Origin: UBA5070 sp035352895
GTDB lineage: Bacteria > Fibrobacterota > Fibrobacteria > UBA5070
Assembly (NCBI GenBank): GCA_035352895.1
Contig: DAOPYN010000004.1
Location: forward strand, 61,012-125,011
DNA length: 64,000 nucleotides
Direction: 5' to 3'
Part shown: piece by piece, positions 18,501 through 26,192 of the stretch
How positions within the stretch are numbered: the first letter of the stretch is position 1
Layout of the letters: the number at the start of each line of letters is the position of its first letter
Made by a program: the position numbers and the translations under genes
Notes under the pieces: model-generated
The model's database searches: none
What the model was told of the DNA's origin: nothing
Seen by the model: the letters and a program-made list of their open reading frames with translations, nothing else

Positions 18501-19966
18501 GAGCCGCCGCCATCGAGGAGGTCGAATCACCCGACCCGAGAGCGTCCAACCTGGGAGCGTCGCCCTTCGTGAGGATCGAACGCCGGTTCCAGTTCTCGCG
18601 GGAGTGGACGGTGGCCACCCGCCTGGTCCGCAGCACCCAGTTCGAAGGAGCCATCGCCATCGACTACCCGTTGCTTCCCGGCGAGTCCACGCTCGACGGC
18701 CAGGCGATCGATTCCGGCAAGGCAAGGTGGGTGCTTCCGTCGGGAGAAAAATCCGCGGAATTCCACACCAAGCTTCGCCACGACGATTCTCTGGTCCTGG
18801 TGGCGAGAACCGGCCCCTGGGCGGAAACCTGGAACGCCCAGGCGCATCCGCGACTGCAGATCCTCCACAAGGGAATGCCCGTCACCCAACGCGGCGAACT
18901 GGTGTGGACGCCCTTTCCCGGCGACACACTGAAGCTCTTCCCCAAGGCCTGGCCCGCCGCGAAGGGCCCGCACCTCACCCTCCTGGGAGCCAAACTCAGC
19001 CAGAGCACCGACCCCCGGGATCCCTCGGGAACCCTCGAATTCCAACCGATTCTGAGCCAGGGTTCCGACATCCAGGTCCGCATTCCGGCCGATGCCCAGC
19101 TGGAATGGATCCGCCGCAACGGGATCGACCAGAATCCGACCAGGCTTCCGGACGGTCGCTTGAACATCCCCCTGACCACAGACACCCGCCAGGTCTCCGT
19201 ATCGTGGCGGATCCCGGGACAGAATCCGTTCCTGGGGCGGAGTCCCCGGGTGGAACTTTCCGTGGGTGGTGTGGACTTCTCCACCGAATTGAAGATGGCA
19301 TCCAATCGCTTCGTACTCCTGTCCGGAGGCGAGGGCGAAGGGGTCCGCTGCCTCTGGTGGGCATTCCTTCCGCTGCTCCTGGGATTGGCCTGGGGACTTT
19401 GGAAATGGTCCGATTCCAAGGTGGGCATTCTTCAAGCCGCACTCGTGGTGGTTCCCGTTTCCACCATCCAAGACCTGGGATCCAGCCCGTTGTGGCTGTT
19501 CCTGGCGGGATTGGTCTGGGTCCTGGTCTGGCGCGAACGCGCGGATACCACCGCATGGCCCACGCCGATGCGACGCCTGCTCCAGGCGGGAATCATCGCC
19601 ATGGCCGGTGTCGTCGCCATCGCCCTGATCCGTCTGGTGGCATCGCCCTTGATCGGGTCGCCGGACTTCCAGCCCATCGCCACCACCCGACCCTGGACCT
19701 GGATGCTCGATCGCTCCGCCGGAAGCCTACCCTCGGCCTGGGCCATCACCCTGCCGGTGTGGATGTGGAAGGTCGCGTTGGGTCTTTGGCTGGTGTGGCT
19801 GGTCAGGTTCGCGCTTCCCTGGGTGCGCAAGGGCTGGTCTGTCTTCACCATGGACGGCCTCTGGCCCACCACCCCTGGAACCGTCGACGAATCCTTCGAC
19901 GAGCCGGGAGTCAAAACCACACCATTTCAAGAGGACGACTCCGAATACGAAGATTCCGATCGCTGA
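15572..19966 (+). CDS. 1464-residue multi-pass envelope protein with internal duplication and AgmX-type linker
   Basis: I do not recognise a named family. The protein begins with a signal peptide (ending near TASQA). An ectodomain of about 460 residues is followed by hydrophobic segments near residues 492-550 and 558-576. Residues about 636-700 carry the same linker as the two AgmX proteins (SSVMDRMEESSDQLLGEDVD, then ANMIDVILAGGGG-like), but no AgmX domain follows. Further hydrophobic segments lie at about 788-807 and 821-841; the latter resembles a signal peptide (ending AVAQA) and begins a second ectodomain similar to the first (Cys pair, VQLPGD versus LQLPQGDW, PAGAFAITGRL versus KGTHTLTMVGR). 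Four or more helices (about 1260-1418) and an acidic tail end it. AGGAG eight bases before the ATG supports the start. Confidence 0.75.
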   Translation: MSRLSVPALWMALSIAIPTASQAGPTLPPNADLSLVSEPLKPWIPWVLRDLGDDACPGHEEDSRVCIATSKLSIQADKKGASFTLSGTRYSPGRVQLPGDSAAWPVEVRDRGLSIPVVGDDEDQPFVERPAGAFAITGRLTWKKRPASLSLPADIAIRQLSVDGKTAAFDVEESRMWLETQLSEDSEGDEDALDTISSLEIRVQRLLQDGSPMELVTTLELVVGGKERRIQLPGVIPANSRAVELNSSLAGRLDGKGGLELTLRPGTWNVVVKSLLSGTPSLLEVNKAPDPWPFQEVWSFRENANLRGLSFEGAPAVNPIQAGLDASLRNLPAWSLDSSHPLRIKVVRQGAIHPDSMKVSLERILHLDANGPGATVEDRYALDSWRPTRFSLRAPLDVSRMVPYPGGPSLITSIGSDEAGINLYNYTQSVTVLGRFADGSWRQASASGTATRLEKLRLDVKAPAGWWIVALTGIDGAEEYSTWRSLWSETELVYAAILVGLLYLAVGRMAALLAMVFLAAGRFDLVGTSAWMGLAIVLFLRSLSDRLPDPKREFFRRILNPLVVIGLAWSAWSLVSDSSAQWIRISHPSARQEAPASGNSWIPRIGTMAENKEMDIRLDTTAVVEAYADAPAGSSEARTISHPPTSPASVMSSSVMDRMEESSDQLLGEDVDPNATNMIDVILAGGGGLKKGDRKHGALGDGDRMARSGRIGLGSDTRSGVGIVDRGRKVKPDIAAKRERDPFLDGVIQTGPGIPSLSGTTARLESGYPVAADAKVRIWTLGTNVVRAVRLLGILMGWMLLVHIVRRRSSLGVPSIPSTTPVAGALALLVMLAPAPAVAQAMPSSEMLEELKGTLTRAPDCEGSCADISRIAVASQGPDIRLECNLQALATTTLQLPQGDWTLVDISCPTCSFGSSGNAPFAVVTKGTHTLTMVGRPSGKDLVFSFPVRPRVLEVNTAGWVRLDDGRGSLHLSRAKGAAAIEEVESPDPRASNLGASPFVRIERRFQFSREWTVATRLVRSTQFEGAIAIDYPLLPGESTLDGQAIDSGKARWVLPSGEKSAEFHTKLRHDDSLVLVARTGPWAETWNAQAHPRLQILHKGMPVTQRGELVWTPFPGDTLKLFPKAWPAAKGPHLTLLGAKLSQSTDPRDPSGTLEFQPILSQGSDIQVRIPADAQLEWIRRNGIDQNPTRLPDGRLNIPLTTDTRQVSVSWRIPGQNPFLGRSPRVELSVGGVDFSTELKMASNRFVLLSGGEGEGVRCLWWAFLPLLLGLAWGLWKWSDSKVGILQAALVVVPVSTIQDLGSSPLWLFLAGLVWVLVWRERADTTAWPTPMRRLLQAGIIAMAGVVAIALIRLVASPLIGSPDFQPIATTRPWTWMLDRSAGSLPSAWAITLPVWMWKVALGLWLVWLVRFALPWVRKGWSVFTMDGLWPTTPGTVDESFDEPGVKTTPFQEDDSEYEDSDR

Positions 19967-20122
19967 ACGCTCGAAGACATCGCCACGGGTCGTTGCACAG
20001 CGCGAGAATGCGAAGGTTTCTCGATCTCCTTTTTTGTTGTAGATTGGTGGACTCGAAGCCCTTCTGGCGCCGGAAGTGACCGGCAACAGCCCGAGGGATG
20101 CATCGGACAAGGAAGGATTCAC

Positions 20123-21517
20123 ATGTCGCAGAAGTTCGATCTGGTGGTGATTGGCGGGGGACCTGCCGGATACGTGGCCGCGATCAAGGCCGCGCAGTAC
20201 GGCAAGACCGTGGCGATGGTGGAAGTCGAACGCGCGGGTGGCACCTGCCTGAACTGGGGATGCATCCCCACCAAGGCACTCCTCAAGCAGGCCGAATTCG
20301 CCAACCATCTCAAGCACCCCGAAGACTTCGGATTCAAGATCGAAGGGGTGAGTTTCGACTTCGCCAAGGTGGTGGCCAAATCCCGCAAGGCCGCCGACAA
20401 GATGGCGATGGGCATCGACCACCTGTTCAAGAAGAACAAGATCCAGGCCTTCAAGGGACTCGGCACCATCACCCGCCCCGGTCTGGTCGAGGTCAACTAC
20501 AAGGACGGCAAGCCCGCCGACCAGCTGGAGTGCGAGAACATCGTGATCGCCACCGGCGCACGTCCCCGGTCTCTGCCGGGCATCGAGCTGGATCGCAAGA
20601 CGGTGATCACCAGCCGCGAAGCTCTGGAACTCTCCGAGTGCCCCAAGTCCATCCTCGTCATCGGGGCCGGAGCCATCGGCGTCGAGTTCGCCTACTTCTA
20701 CAACGCCTTCGGCGCGAAGGTCACGTTGGTGGAATTCCTCCCCAACATCCTTCCCCTGGAAGACGAGGAAGCCTCCAAACTGCTGGAACGCAAGTACCAG
20801 AGCTACGGCATCGAGGTGCTCACCGGCACCAAGGTCAACTCCATCCAGGTCACCGAAGCCGGTGCCGAGGCGACCTTCGAAGGCAAGAGTCCCAAGGGCG
20901 GGAACACCTTCGAGAAGGTGCTTGTGGCCGTGGGCGTGGAAGCCCGCATGGACGGACTCCTTGGACCCGACATCAAGCTGGACTTGCATCGCGGCTACAT
21001 CCGCACCAACGACCGCTACGAAACGTCCCTCCCCGGGATCTACGGGATCGGCGACGTGATCGGCCCGCCGTGGCTCGCCCACGAGGCCAGCTGGGAAGCG
21101 GGACAGTGCATCGACGGTCTGTACGGAAACGGCGAGCCGCGCAAGAGCCACCTGGTTCCCGGCTGCACCTACTGCCAGCCGCAGGTCGCATCGATCGGCG
21201 CAACCGAGAAGAAGCTGAAGGAACAAGGCATCGCCTACAAGGTGGGCAAGTTCCCCTTCATCGCCAATGGCAAGGCCGTGGGTACGGGCGACACCGACGG
21301 ATTCGTGAAGCTCCTCTACGGCGCGGAGAACCACGAGCTTCTGGGCGCGCACATCATCGGGTCGGAAGCCACCGAGCTCATCGCGGAATTGAATCTGGCG
21401 ATGAACATGGAGGCGACGCTGGAGGATGTGATGGGAACGATGCACGCGCATCCAACGCTGAGCGAAGTGATCGCCGACGCCACAGCGGTCGCCATCGGAA
21501 AAGCCGTCCACATGTGA
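20123..21517 (+). CDS. lpd: dihydrolipoyl dehydrogenase (E3)
   Basis: A 464-residue flavoprotein that reoxidises dihydrolipoamide in pyruvate or 2-oxoglutarate dehydrogenase and the glycine cleavage system. The FAD-binding GGGPAGYVAA is at residues 11-20, the redox-active disulphide GGTCLNWGCIPT has Cys42 and Cys47, the NAD motif is VIGAGAIGVEFA and the dimer-interface catalytic motif HAHPTLSE is near the C-terminus. It stands alone about 36 kb from the E1/E2 genes at 57.2-60.8 kb and probably serves that complex. The preceding 150 bp contain a T-rich patch and TAGATT near 20040, a possible -10 element. Confidence 0.95.
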   Translation: MSQKFDLVVIGGGPAGYVAAIKAAQYGKTVAMVEVERAGGTCLNWGCIPTKALLKQAEFANHLKHPEDFGFKIEGVSFDFAKVVAKSRKAADKMAMGIDHLFKKNKIQAFKGLGTITRPGLVEVNYKDGKPADQLECENIVIATGARPRSLPGIELDRKTVITSREALELSECPKSILVIGAGAIGVEFAYFYNAFGAKVTLVEFLPNILPLEDEEASKLLERKYQSYGIEVLTGTKVNSIQVTEAGAEATFEGKSPKGGNTFEKVLVAVGVEARMDGLLGPDIKLDLHRGYIRTNDRYETSLPGIYGIGDVIGPPWLAHEASWEAGQCIDGLYGNGEPRKSHLVPGCTYCQPQVASIGATEKKLKEQGIAYKVGKFPFIANGKAVGTGDTDGFVKLLYGAENHELLGAHIIGSEATELIAELNLAMNMEATLEDVMGTMHAHPTLSEVIADATAVAIGKAVHM

Positions 21518-21642
21518 GATTCGGCTGCGCGGGCGCAACCTCGCTCCCCTCCCCCTCGGCGTACCGGCGCGTACGCCGTCGGGGTCGTGTCGCTTCGTCT
21601 GCATCCCGCTCGCTCGAATCTCTTCCATGCTGTCTGGTCGGG

Positions 21643-21766
21643 TTTGCTTCGCTGCGCTCGCCTGTCGGCTCGCTGCGAAGAATCGGGACGGGCAGAATCG
21701 GGCTGGTGCGCAGTGGGATGGCGGGGCGGAAGAACGGGGCCGATGCGCAGTAGGCTGGCAGGGCGG
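21643..21766 (+). repeat. 124-bp direct repeat, copy 1
   Basis: Copy 1 of a 124-bp sequence that recurs 176 bp downstream with a single mismatch. It contains sub-repeats of about 36 bp based on GCGCAGTGGGATGGCGGGG. It lies in the 719-bp gene-free gap between lpd and the glycosyltransferase-like gene (21518-22236); no frame in the gap looks like a real protein. Confidence 0.85.
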
Positions 21767-21818
21767 GCTGGGGTTGGGAGCCTCTTGCGCTTCAAGTGAG
21801 GTCGATGTCTGATGCGGT

Positions 21819-21942
21819 TTTGCTTCGCTGCGCTCGCCTGTCGGCTCGCTGCGAAGAATCGGGACGGGCAGAATCGGGCTGGTGCGCAGTGGGATGGCGG
21901 GGCGGAAGAACGGGGCCGATGCACAGTAGGCTGGCAGGGCGG
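21819..21942 (+). repeat. 124-bp direct repeat, copy 2
   Basis: Copy 2 differs from copy 1 at one base (CGATGCACAG against CGATGCGCAG). It is followed directly by a further partial unit (GGCTGGTGCGCAGTGGATGG at about 21954-21973), so the array is a mix of a long duplication and short tandem units. Confidence 0.85.
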
Positions 21943-22010
21943 AAGAACGAGGCTGGTGCGCAGTGGATGGCGGGGTGGGGCTGAATTGACGAAATGTTGA
22001 AAGCCGCCGG

Positions 22011-22040
22011 TCCCTGAGCGCCGCACTGAGCCTGTCGAAG
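22011..22040 (+). repeat. REP-like palindromic element
   Basis: The core CTGAGCCTGTCGAAG (22026-22040), preceded by CCCTGAG (22012-22018), resembles the dispersed intergenic REP elements CTTCGACAGGCTCAG found across many bacterial genomes. Only one copy is visible here, so the repeat status rests on general knowledge of that motif. Confidence 0.5.
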
Positions 22041-22126
22041 TGTGACGGCGAAGCCGTTGTATCGAAGGGCGGCGGCAACCTGGTTTGGGCCGTCGCGCAA
22101 GAAGCAGGCCTTGGTGAGTGCCTGTT

Positions 22127-22230
22127 GGTGGGGTTTGGGAATCGGGGTGCGGGGGTGCATGGGGTGGGGTTATGTTGGGGGGAGGGTTTGGGGTCCGGGG
22201 TTTGACTCGGGGTTTTGGGTCCGGAAAGTC
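22127..22230 (+). other. G-rich strand-asymmetric tract, possible G-quadruplex
   Basis: About 100 bases of the plus strand are dominated by runs of three to six G separated by T-rich spacers (GGGGTGCGGGGG, GGGGTGGGG, GGGGGGAGGG, GGGGTCCGGGG, GGGGTTTTGGG). It ends just before the ATG at 22237, so any quadruplex would form in the leader or non-template strand of that gene. No ribosome-binding site other than GGAAAG is visible there. Confidence 0.5.
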
Positions 22231-22236
22231 TTGCAA

Positions 22237-23001
22237 ATGCCCGCTTCCAGATATCGGTTCCGTACGGCACCACGCATCGCAGTCCTGACCTGCGATCGGG
22301 CCGGGGCATTCTACCTGGGGGATACCCTCTCGCAAATCGATACCGAGGGAGGAGCTCCGTTGGAGAGGGTCCTCTACGTGGAGGGAAGCCAGGACTTCGC
22401 CAAGCGTTTGGAGACCTGGCTGGAAACCATCAAACACCGCGGCTGGACCGTCGTTCATCTGGGGGAAAAGCTCGGAGGCCTGGAATCCATGCGACGGCTG
22501 TTGCGCATGGAATCCGTGCACGGGAAGGATCTCCTGTTCTTCGAGGACGATCTGGAACTCTGCAAGAACGCGGTCCAGCGCATGGCCGAGCTTGAAGTGC
22601 CATCGGATACATGGCTGGTGTCGTTCTTCGATGCCAAGGAACTTTCCCAGGATTCCCCGATGGGCATCCATCGACGGCTCGCCCATGGCCTCCAGACTCC
22701 CGGTCTGCGTGGCACCCAGGCGATCAAGTTCAAGGCCTCGGCGGTGCGTTGCTTGGCCGAAGCCGATTGGTCCCCGATCCTGGCCGACCAGCCATTCCCA
22801 CAACGAGACCAGCGCATCGGCGCAATCCTGTCGTCGCAGAATCTGGGCTCCCGGATCGGGATCCACATCCCCCATCTGGTGCAGGACCTCGATCAGTCCA
22901 CCTCCACCCATTCCGCCGTGGATCTCGAGGGTCGCCCCTTGGTGGACATCCGGTTCCCCGGCAGGGAATTCGACGCACTCTCCCTGCCTCCGATGTCCTG
23001 A
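22237..23001 (+). CDS. hypothetical protein, glycosyltransferase-like
   Basis: A 254-residue cytoplasmic protein. The N-terminal strand RIAVLTCDRAGAFYLGDTLSQ, the pattern around RVLYVEG, and the acidic LLFFEDDLELCKNA resemble the GT-A nucleotide-sugar and metal-binding parts of family-25-like glycosyltransferases (EDD in place of DxD). The rest has no motif I can place. The ATG at 22237 is preferred because upstream in-frame sequence runs through the G-rich non-coding tract and has no protein character. Sugar donor and acceptor are unknown. Confidence 0.55.
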   Translation: MPASRYRFRTAPRIAVLTCDRAGAFYLGDTLSQIDTEGGAPLERVLYVEGSQDFAKRLETWLETIKHRGWTVVHLGEKLGGLESMRRLLRMESVHGKDLLFFEDDLELCKNAVQRMAELEVPSDTWLVSFFDAKELSQDSPMGIHRRLAHGLQTPGLRGTQAIKFKASAVRCLAEADWSPILADQPFPQRDQRIGAILSSQNLGSRIGIHIPHLVQDLDQSTSTHSAVDLEGRPLVDIRFPGREFDALSLPPMS

Positions 23002-23149
23002 ACGGGGCATCCACGAGAGCTCGGAACAAAGACAGAAACTGACTCATCTGCCGGTCCGCGTCAGCGACTGACGGGCCGAAGCGATGTTCGATGGTTACCT
23101 CTCTCGGTTCGTTCCTTGTCCCGGGACGACTTGGGATTAATTTCAATCC

Positions 23150-23956
23150 ATGAAGACCAAGGTGATCGTTTGCGAGCCGGGGAAGAAGGTGCGGCTGGAT
23201 CGCATCCCCACCGATGCCGAGGGCAGCTCCGAGGCGAAGGAACAGGGAATCGCCCGCACCGAGGAACTACGCCCCAAGCTGCGGTCCTTGCAGGAGCGAT
23301 TCTACGCCGAGGGACGTCGCGGTTTGGTGGTGGTGTTCCAAGCCATGGACACCGGTGGCAAGGATGGAGCGGTGCGGAACCTGTTCACCGGAGTGGATCC
23401 GGCGGGTGTGGATGTGACCGGCTTCAAGAGCCCCACTTCGGCGGAACTCGCCCACGACTACCTGTGGCGTCTGCATCAGCGGGTACCCTCGCGAGGGAAA
23501 ATCGGGGTCTGGAACCGCAGCCACTACGAAGACATCCTCGCCGTGCGCGTACGGCGGTTGGTTCCCGACGAGGTCTGGAAACGACGCTTCGGACATGTGA
23601 ACGATTTCGAGCGGATGCTCACCGACGAAGGCTTCGTGGTGGTGAAGTACTTCCTGCACATCAGCCGCGACACGCAGAAGAAACGACTGGAGGAGCGATT
23701 GGCCGATCCTTCCAAGCATTGGAAATTCGACCCCTCCGATCTGGAAGACCGGGAACTCTGGAGCGAATACCACGACGCCTACGAGGATGTCTTCGAGAAA
23801 TGCTCCACCGCCTGGGCACCCTGGCGGATCGTTCCCGCCGATCGCAAATGGGCCAGGAATCTCGCTCTCATGGAAGACATGGTGTCCATCCTGGAGGAGT
23901 TGGATCCACGCCCGCCCGCATCCAAGTTCGACCTTTCCAAGATCACGATCCGCTAG
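23150..23956 (+). CDS. polyphosphate kinase 2 family protein
   Basis: A 268-residue soluble enzyme. Walker A is VVFQAMDTGGKDGA (residues about 61-74), the lid/Walker B region includes GVWNRSHYEDIL (119-130) and the C-terminal PADRKWARNL motif is typical of PPK2. These enzymes phosphorylate nucleoside mono- or diphosphates from polyphosphate. The single PPK2 domain and length fit the class I or III type; substrate class cannot be told from motifs alone. It stands apart from its neighbours, with 148 bp upstream, and is followed by a short GC hairpin (23965-23988) without T-run. Confidence 0.93.
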   Translation: MKTKVIVCEPGKKVRLDRIPTDAEGSSEAKEQGIARTEELRPKLRSLQERFYAEGRRGLVVVFQAMDTGGKDGAVRNLFTGVDPAGVDVTGFKSPTSAELAHDYLWRLHQRVPSRGKIGVWNRSHYEDILAVRVRRLVPDEVWKRRFGHVNDFERMLTDEGFVVVKYFLHISRDTQKKRLEERLADPSKHWKFDPSDLEDRELWSEYHDAYEDVFEKCSTAWAPWRIVPADRKWARNLALMEDMVSILEELDPRPPASKFDLSKITIR

Positions 23957-24044
23957 GCATCCGACTGCGGCGATGTCTAAAGCCGCAGCTCAGCATCCAT
24001 CACTCCCCCACCTAGCTTGGGATTTACACATCCCAAACACTTCC

Positions 24045-24785
24045 TCAGGAATGTTTGGGGCCCTTATTGGGAGGTGGAGGCGGAGGCATGCCTTGCCCAT
24101 CCTCAACCACATCCGGTGGGAGTTCCATCGGTGGAGGAACGACCGGCGGGAATGCCGGGCATCGAACGACCACCGCGGCATTCGCGTCGAAATTGGAGTT
24201 CTGGTTCATCGGGGAGGTATCGCCCTTGCGACTTTTTTCCATCACCTCCAACGCTCGCGAACCGAAATAGAACGCCATGACCATCTTGAAGACGGTGTTG
24301 ATCTGTTCGAAATGGCCATCCAAGGAGTCCGGCGAGACCATCGAAAGCGACTGGACCAGGACGAACCCCACCAAAGCGGTCAGGGCCAATGTCCCACGGA
24401 CCGTTCCCGGTGGGAGCCCGAAGGAATCCTTTTCATACGGGTTGTTCTGAGGCTCGGCCATGGGTTTTCCAGTACGCCGCTCCAGGGAGGCGCGCCGTTG
24501 GAGGTACTGATCGATCTCCTTCTGGTCCTCGCAGTAGATTTCGGGGTGCAGGACCTTCCACTCCTGGGGACTCAAGCCCCAGTTGAGATTGTAATGGCGG
24601 ATGGCCCACCAGAAATACAGGATCACCCCGATCATCCAGGCGAGGAACAACCAGAAGACGATCGCGGAAGCCACGGTGGGATTGGGAATCGCGCACTTGG
24701 CCACCCAGCAGCGTTGGGTGGTCGTCGCTGCGGAATCCACCGCCGCCCCCGCGAACTGCAGCATCGACAGGACGATCGGATTCAT
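24045..24785 (-). CDS. uncharacterised membrane protein with proline-rich tail
   Basis: A 246-residue protein, third gene of a three-gene cassette. It has hydrophobic segments near residues 5-20, 36-60 and 128-145, a short FYFGSRALE segment near 172, and a proline-rich C-terminus with six consecutive prolines. The block GLPPGTVRGTLALTALVGFVL followed by FYFGSR resembles a family of uncharacterised bacterial membrane proteins that have a similar LPxGxxRxxLAL start to a helix pair. The ATG at 24785 has AGGGGG six bases upstream and overlaps the previous gene by 4 bp. A TTGGGAT/ATCCCAA hairpin (24017-24036) lies just after the stop. Function unknown. Confidence 0.65.
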   Translation of the reverse strand: MNPIVLSMLQFAGAAVDSAATTTQRCWVAKCAIPNPTVASAIVFWLFLAWMIGVILYFWWAIRHYNLNWGLSPQEWKVLHPEIYCEDQKEIDQYLQRRASLERRTGKPMAEPQNNPYEKDSFGLPPGTVRGTLALTALVGFVLVQSLSMVSPDSLDGHFEQINTVFKMVMAFYFGSRALEVMEKSRKGDTSPMNQNSNFDANAAVVVRCPAFPPVVPPPMELPPDVVEDGQGMPPPPPPNKGPKHS

Positions 24786-25396
24786 GGGTTCCCCCTCAGG
24801 AAGAATCGATTGGCCACCACACCGACGGCCGCGCCACCGATGGAATAGAGGATGGTCGTCGTGGGTTGCGAACCGTCGAAGCTCGCGCCAACCAATCCAC
24901 CGCCGATCGCACCCACCATTCCGCTGGCCAGATAGCTCTGTCGGATCAGATGGCGATTGAGCTTGATCGATTCGTCCAGCAGGGAATCGGATCGACGGTA
25001 GTAGGAATGCAGGCGGAAGAACGCCATCGTATCCGTGGCGTGGATTCTTTGCCATTTTCTGTCAAGAGAATCGCCGAGCATCGCAAATCGGGTCTGGAGG
25101 GAATTCTGACGCTCGGACAAGGCAAGCAGGATCGAATCCTGCTTGAGTTTGGCGATCACCATCCGCTTGGTTCCACGCGAAATCATGTAGGCGGTGGTAT
25201 CCACCTGGACCGTGTCGCCAATCGCGAGCTTGGAAGCATTCGCCCTGGATTCCCCGAGAACGATCCGATCCTTCGGATGGATCTGGAATTCGGCGGCCGA
25301 ATCCGATGACACCCCCGGAGCGGTCGAAGGGAATTTCACGAGCTTTCCCGCCTGGGCGAATGCCGATATCGCCAACACAATGGTCGCGAGCTTCAT
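24782..25396 (-). CDS. secreted or membrane-anchored hypothetical protein with glycine-rich C-terminus
   Basis: A 204-residue protein with a short cleavable-looking signal peptide (MKLATIVLAISAFAQA). The middle is charged and helical (about residues 80-140). The C-terminal 40 residues alternate small residues and hydrophobics (GMVGAIGGGLVGASF, SIGGAAVGVVANRFF), the pattern of a glycine-zipper membrane hairpin. Its start codon overlaps the stop of the upstream gene by one base (TGATG) and its end overlaps the downstream start by four bases, so the three genes are translationally coupled. I do not recognise a family. Confidence 0.65.
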   Translation of the reverse strand: MKLATIVLAISAFAQAGKLVKFPSTAPGVSSDSAAEFQIHPKDRIVLGESRANASKLAIGDTVQVDTTAYMISRGTKRMVIAKLKQDSILLALSERQNSLQTRFAMLGDSLDRKWQRIHATDTMAFFRLHSYYRRSDSLLDESIKLNRHLIRQSYLASGMVGAIGGGLVGASFDGSQPTTTILYSIGGAAVGVVANRFFLRGNP

Positions 25397-25896
25397 CAGA
25401 TTCCCTTTCCGCCCATCAAGGGGCGATTCAATTCGTCGTCGGTGACATCATTGGCCAATTCGCCCAAGGGACGGCTCTTCACCGCCTGGATCTCGTTTTG
25501 CACCTGCGTCAATTGGGCGCGCACGGATTCCATCTCCGCGCGCGTGGCCTGCATGGATTGGATTTCCTGACGCAGGGTATCGCGCCGCCACTGGAGAAGT
25601 TCGTCGACCTCCTTGCGCAGATCATCCCGGGCATCGGAAATCGCGTCCACCTTCCGGCTCGCCCCGGAAGCGAACAGGCTTCCGATTCCATCCCTGAATC
25701 GCCTGAACACATAGACGATGGGGGCAACCATCCCCGCCACCCAAAACGGCAGATCGTTCTGGTCGGCAAGGTCCTTCGCCAAATCCCTCAAATCCGGTAC
25801 GAACCAGGACAGCAGCAGCAACACACCAGCCATCAACACCAGAAGCAACAGGATCGTCAGAAGAGTTCGGATCGTCTTGGGCATCTGGCCTCGCAT
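25396..25896 (-). CDS. membrane-anchored coiled-coil hypothetical protein
   Basis: A 166-residue protein, first gene of the cassette. An N-terminal transmembrane helix (residues about 10-32), a second hydrophobic stretch (LPFWVAGMVAPIVYVF, about 49-64) and then a long heptad-like coiled coil (about 85-145; RKEVDELLQWRRDTLRQE, RAQLTQVQNEIQ). The ATG at 25884 (MPKTIRTLL) is an alternative start; neither has a strong ribosome-binding site. It could be a scaffold for the two membrane proteins encoded downstream. Function unknown. Confidence 0.6.
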   Translation of the reverse strand: MRGQMPKTIRTLLTILLLLVLMAGVLLLLSWFVPDLRDLAKDLADQNDLPFWVAGMVAPIVYVFRRFRDGIGSLFASGASRKVDAISDARDDLRKEVDELLQWRRDTLRQEIQSMQATRAEMESVRAQLTQVQNEIQAVKSRPLGELANDVTDDELNRPLMGGKGI

Positions 25897-26170
25897 GCGG
25901 TGGGAGGAACGACATGGAACCCGATCGGGCTCGACAGTTCGTGTCTGCTAAGGTACCACTTCGAAGGCGAACCCAAAGGATTCACAACCACAATAAATAG
26001 GGATCCATATATCCCAATTCAAAATGATCCAAGCGAAACACCGATCCGTTTGGTTTTGAATCGAATCCGGCGCCTTTCTAAGGCATGGATTGCGTGAACG
26101 TGCATCTGGGCGATTGGCACGAACCTTGGATCTATCGAGAGTGTTCCCAAACTCCTTGGAGAACGACATC

Positions 26171-26192
26171 GGTACTGCAAAGGCGCAGTACC
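26171..26192 (+). promoter_or_regulatory. perfect inverted repeat upstream of hsp20
   Basis: GGTACTGC (26171-26178), six bases, GCAGTACC (26185-26192): a perfect 8-bp dyad, with a further half-like GGTACTCTGCA at 26194-26204. It ends 36 bp before the hsp20 ATG, a sensible operator position. It is not a CIRCE element (TTAGCACTC-N9-GAGTGCTAA). Confidence 0.45.

Noticed and set aside
15572..19966. Frameshift or assembly fusion explaining the 1464-residue protein
   Set aside because: The frame is continuous, the linker shared with the AgmX proteins spans the junction, and the halves have similar layout, so duplication with fusion is the simpler reading.
21518..22236. Possible CRISPR array in the repeat region
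   Set aside because: Repeat units are about 36 bp but lack regular unique spacers, and no cas gene is in the window; the pattern is a duplicated non-coding unit.
19727..22309. 860-codon minus-strand frame running through lpd and the repeat region
   Set aside because: It is antisense to lpd, has low-complexity translated repeats and no recognisable domain, so it is a GC-driven shadow frame.
24017..24036. Terminator after the three-gene membrane cassette
   Set aside because: The 7-bp TTGGGAT/ATCCCAA stem is real, but no T-run follows on the minus strand.
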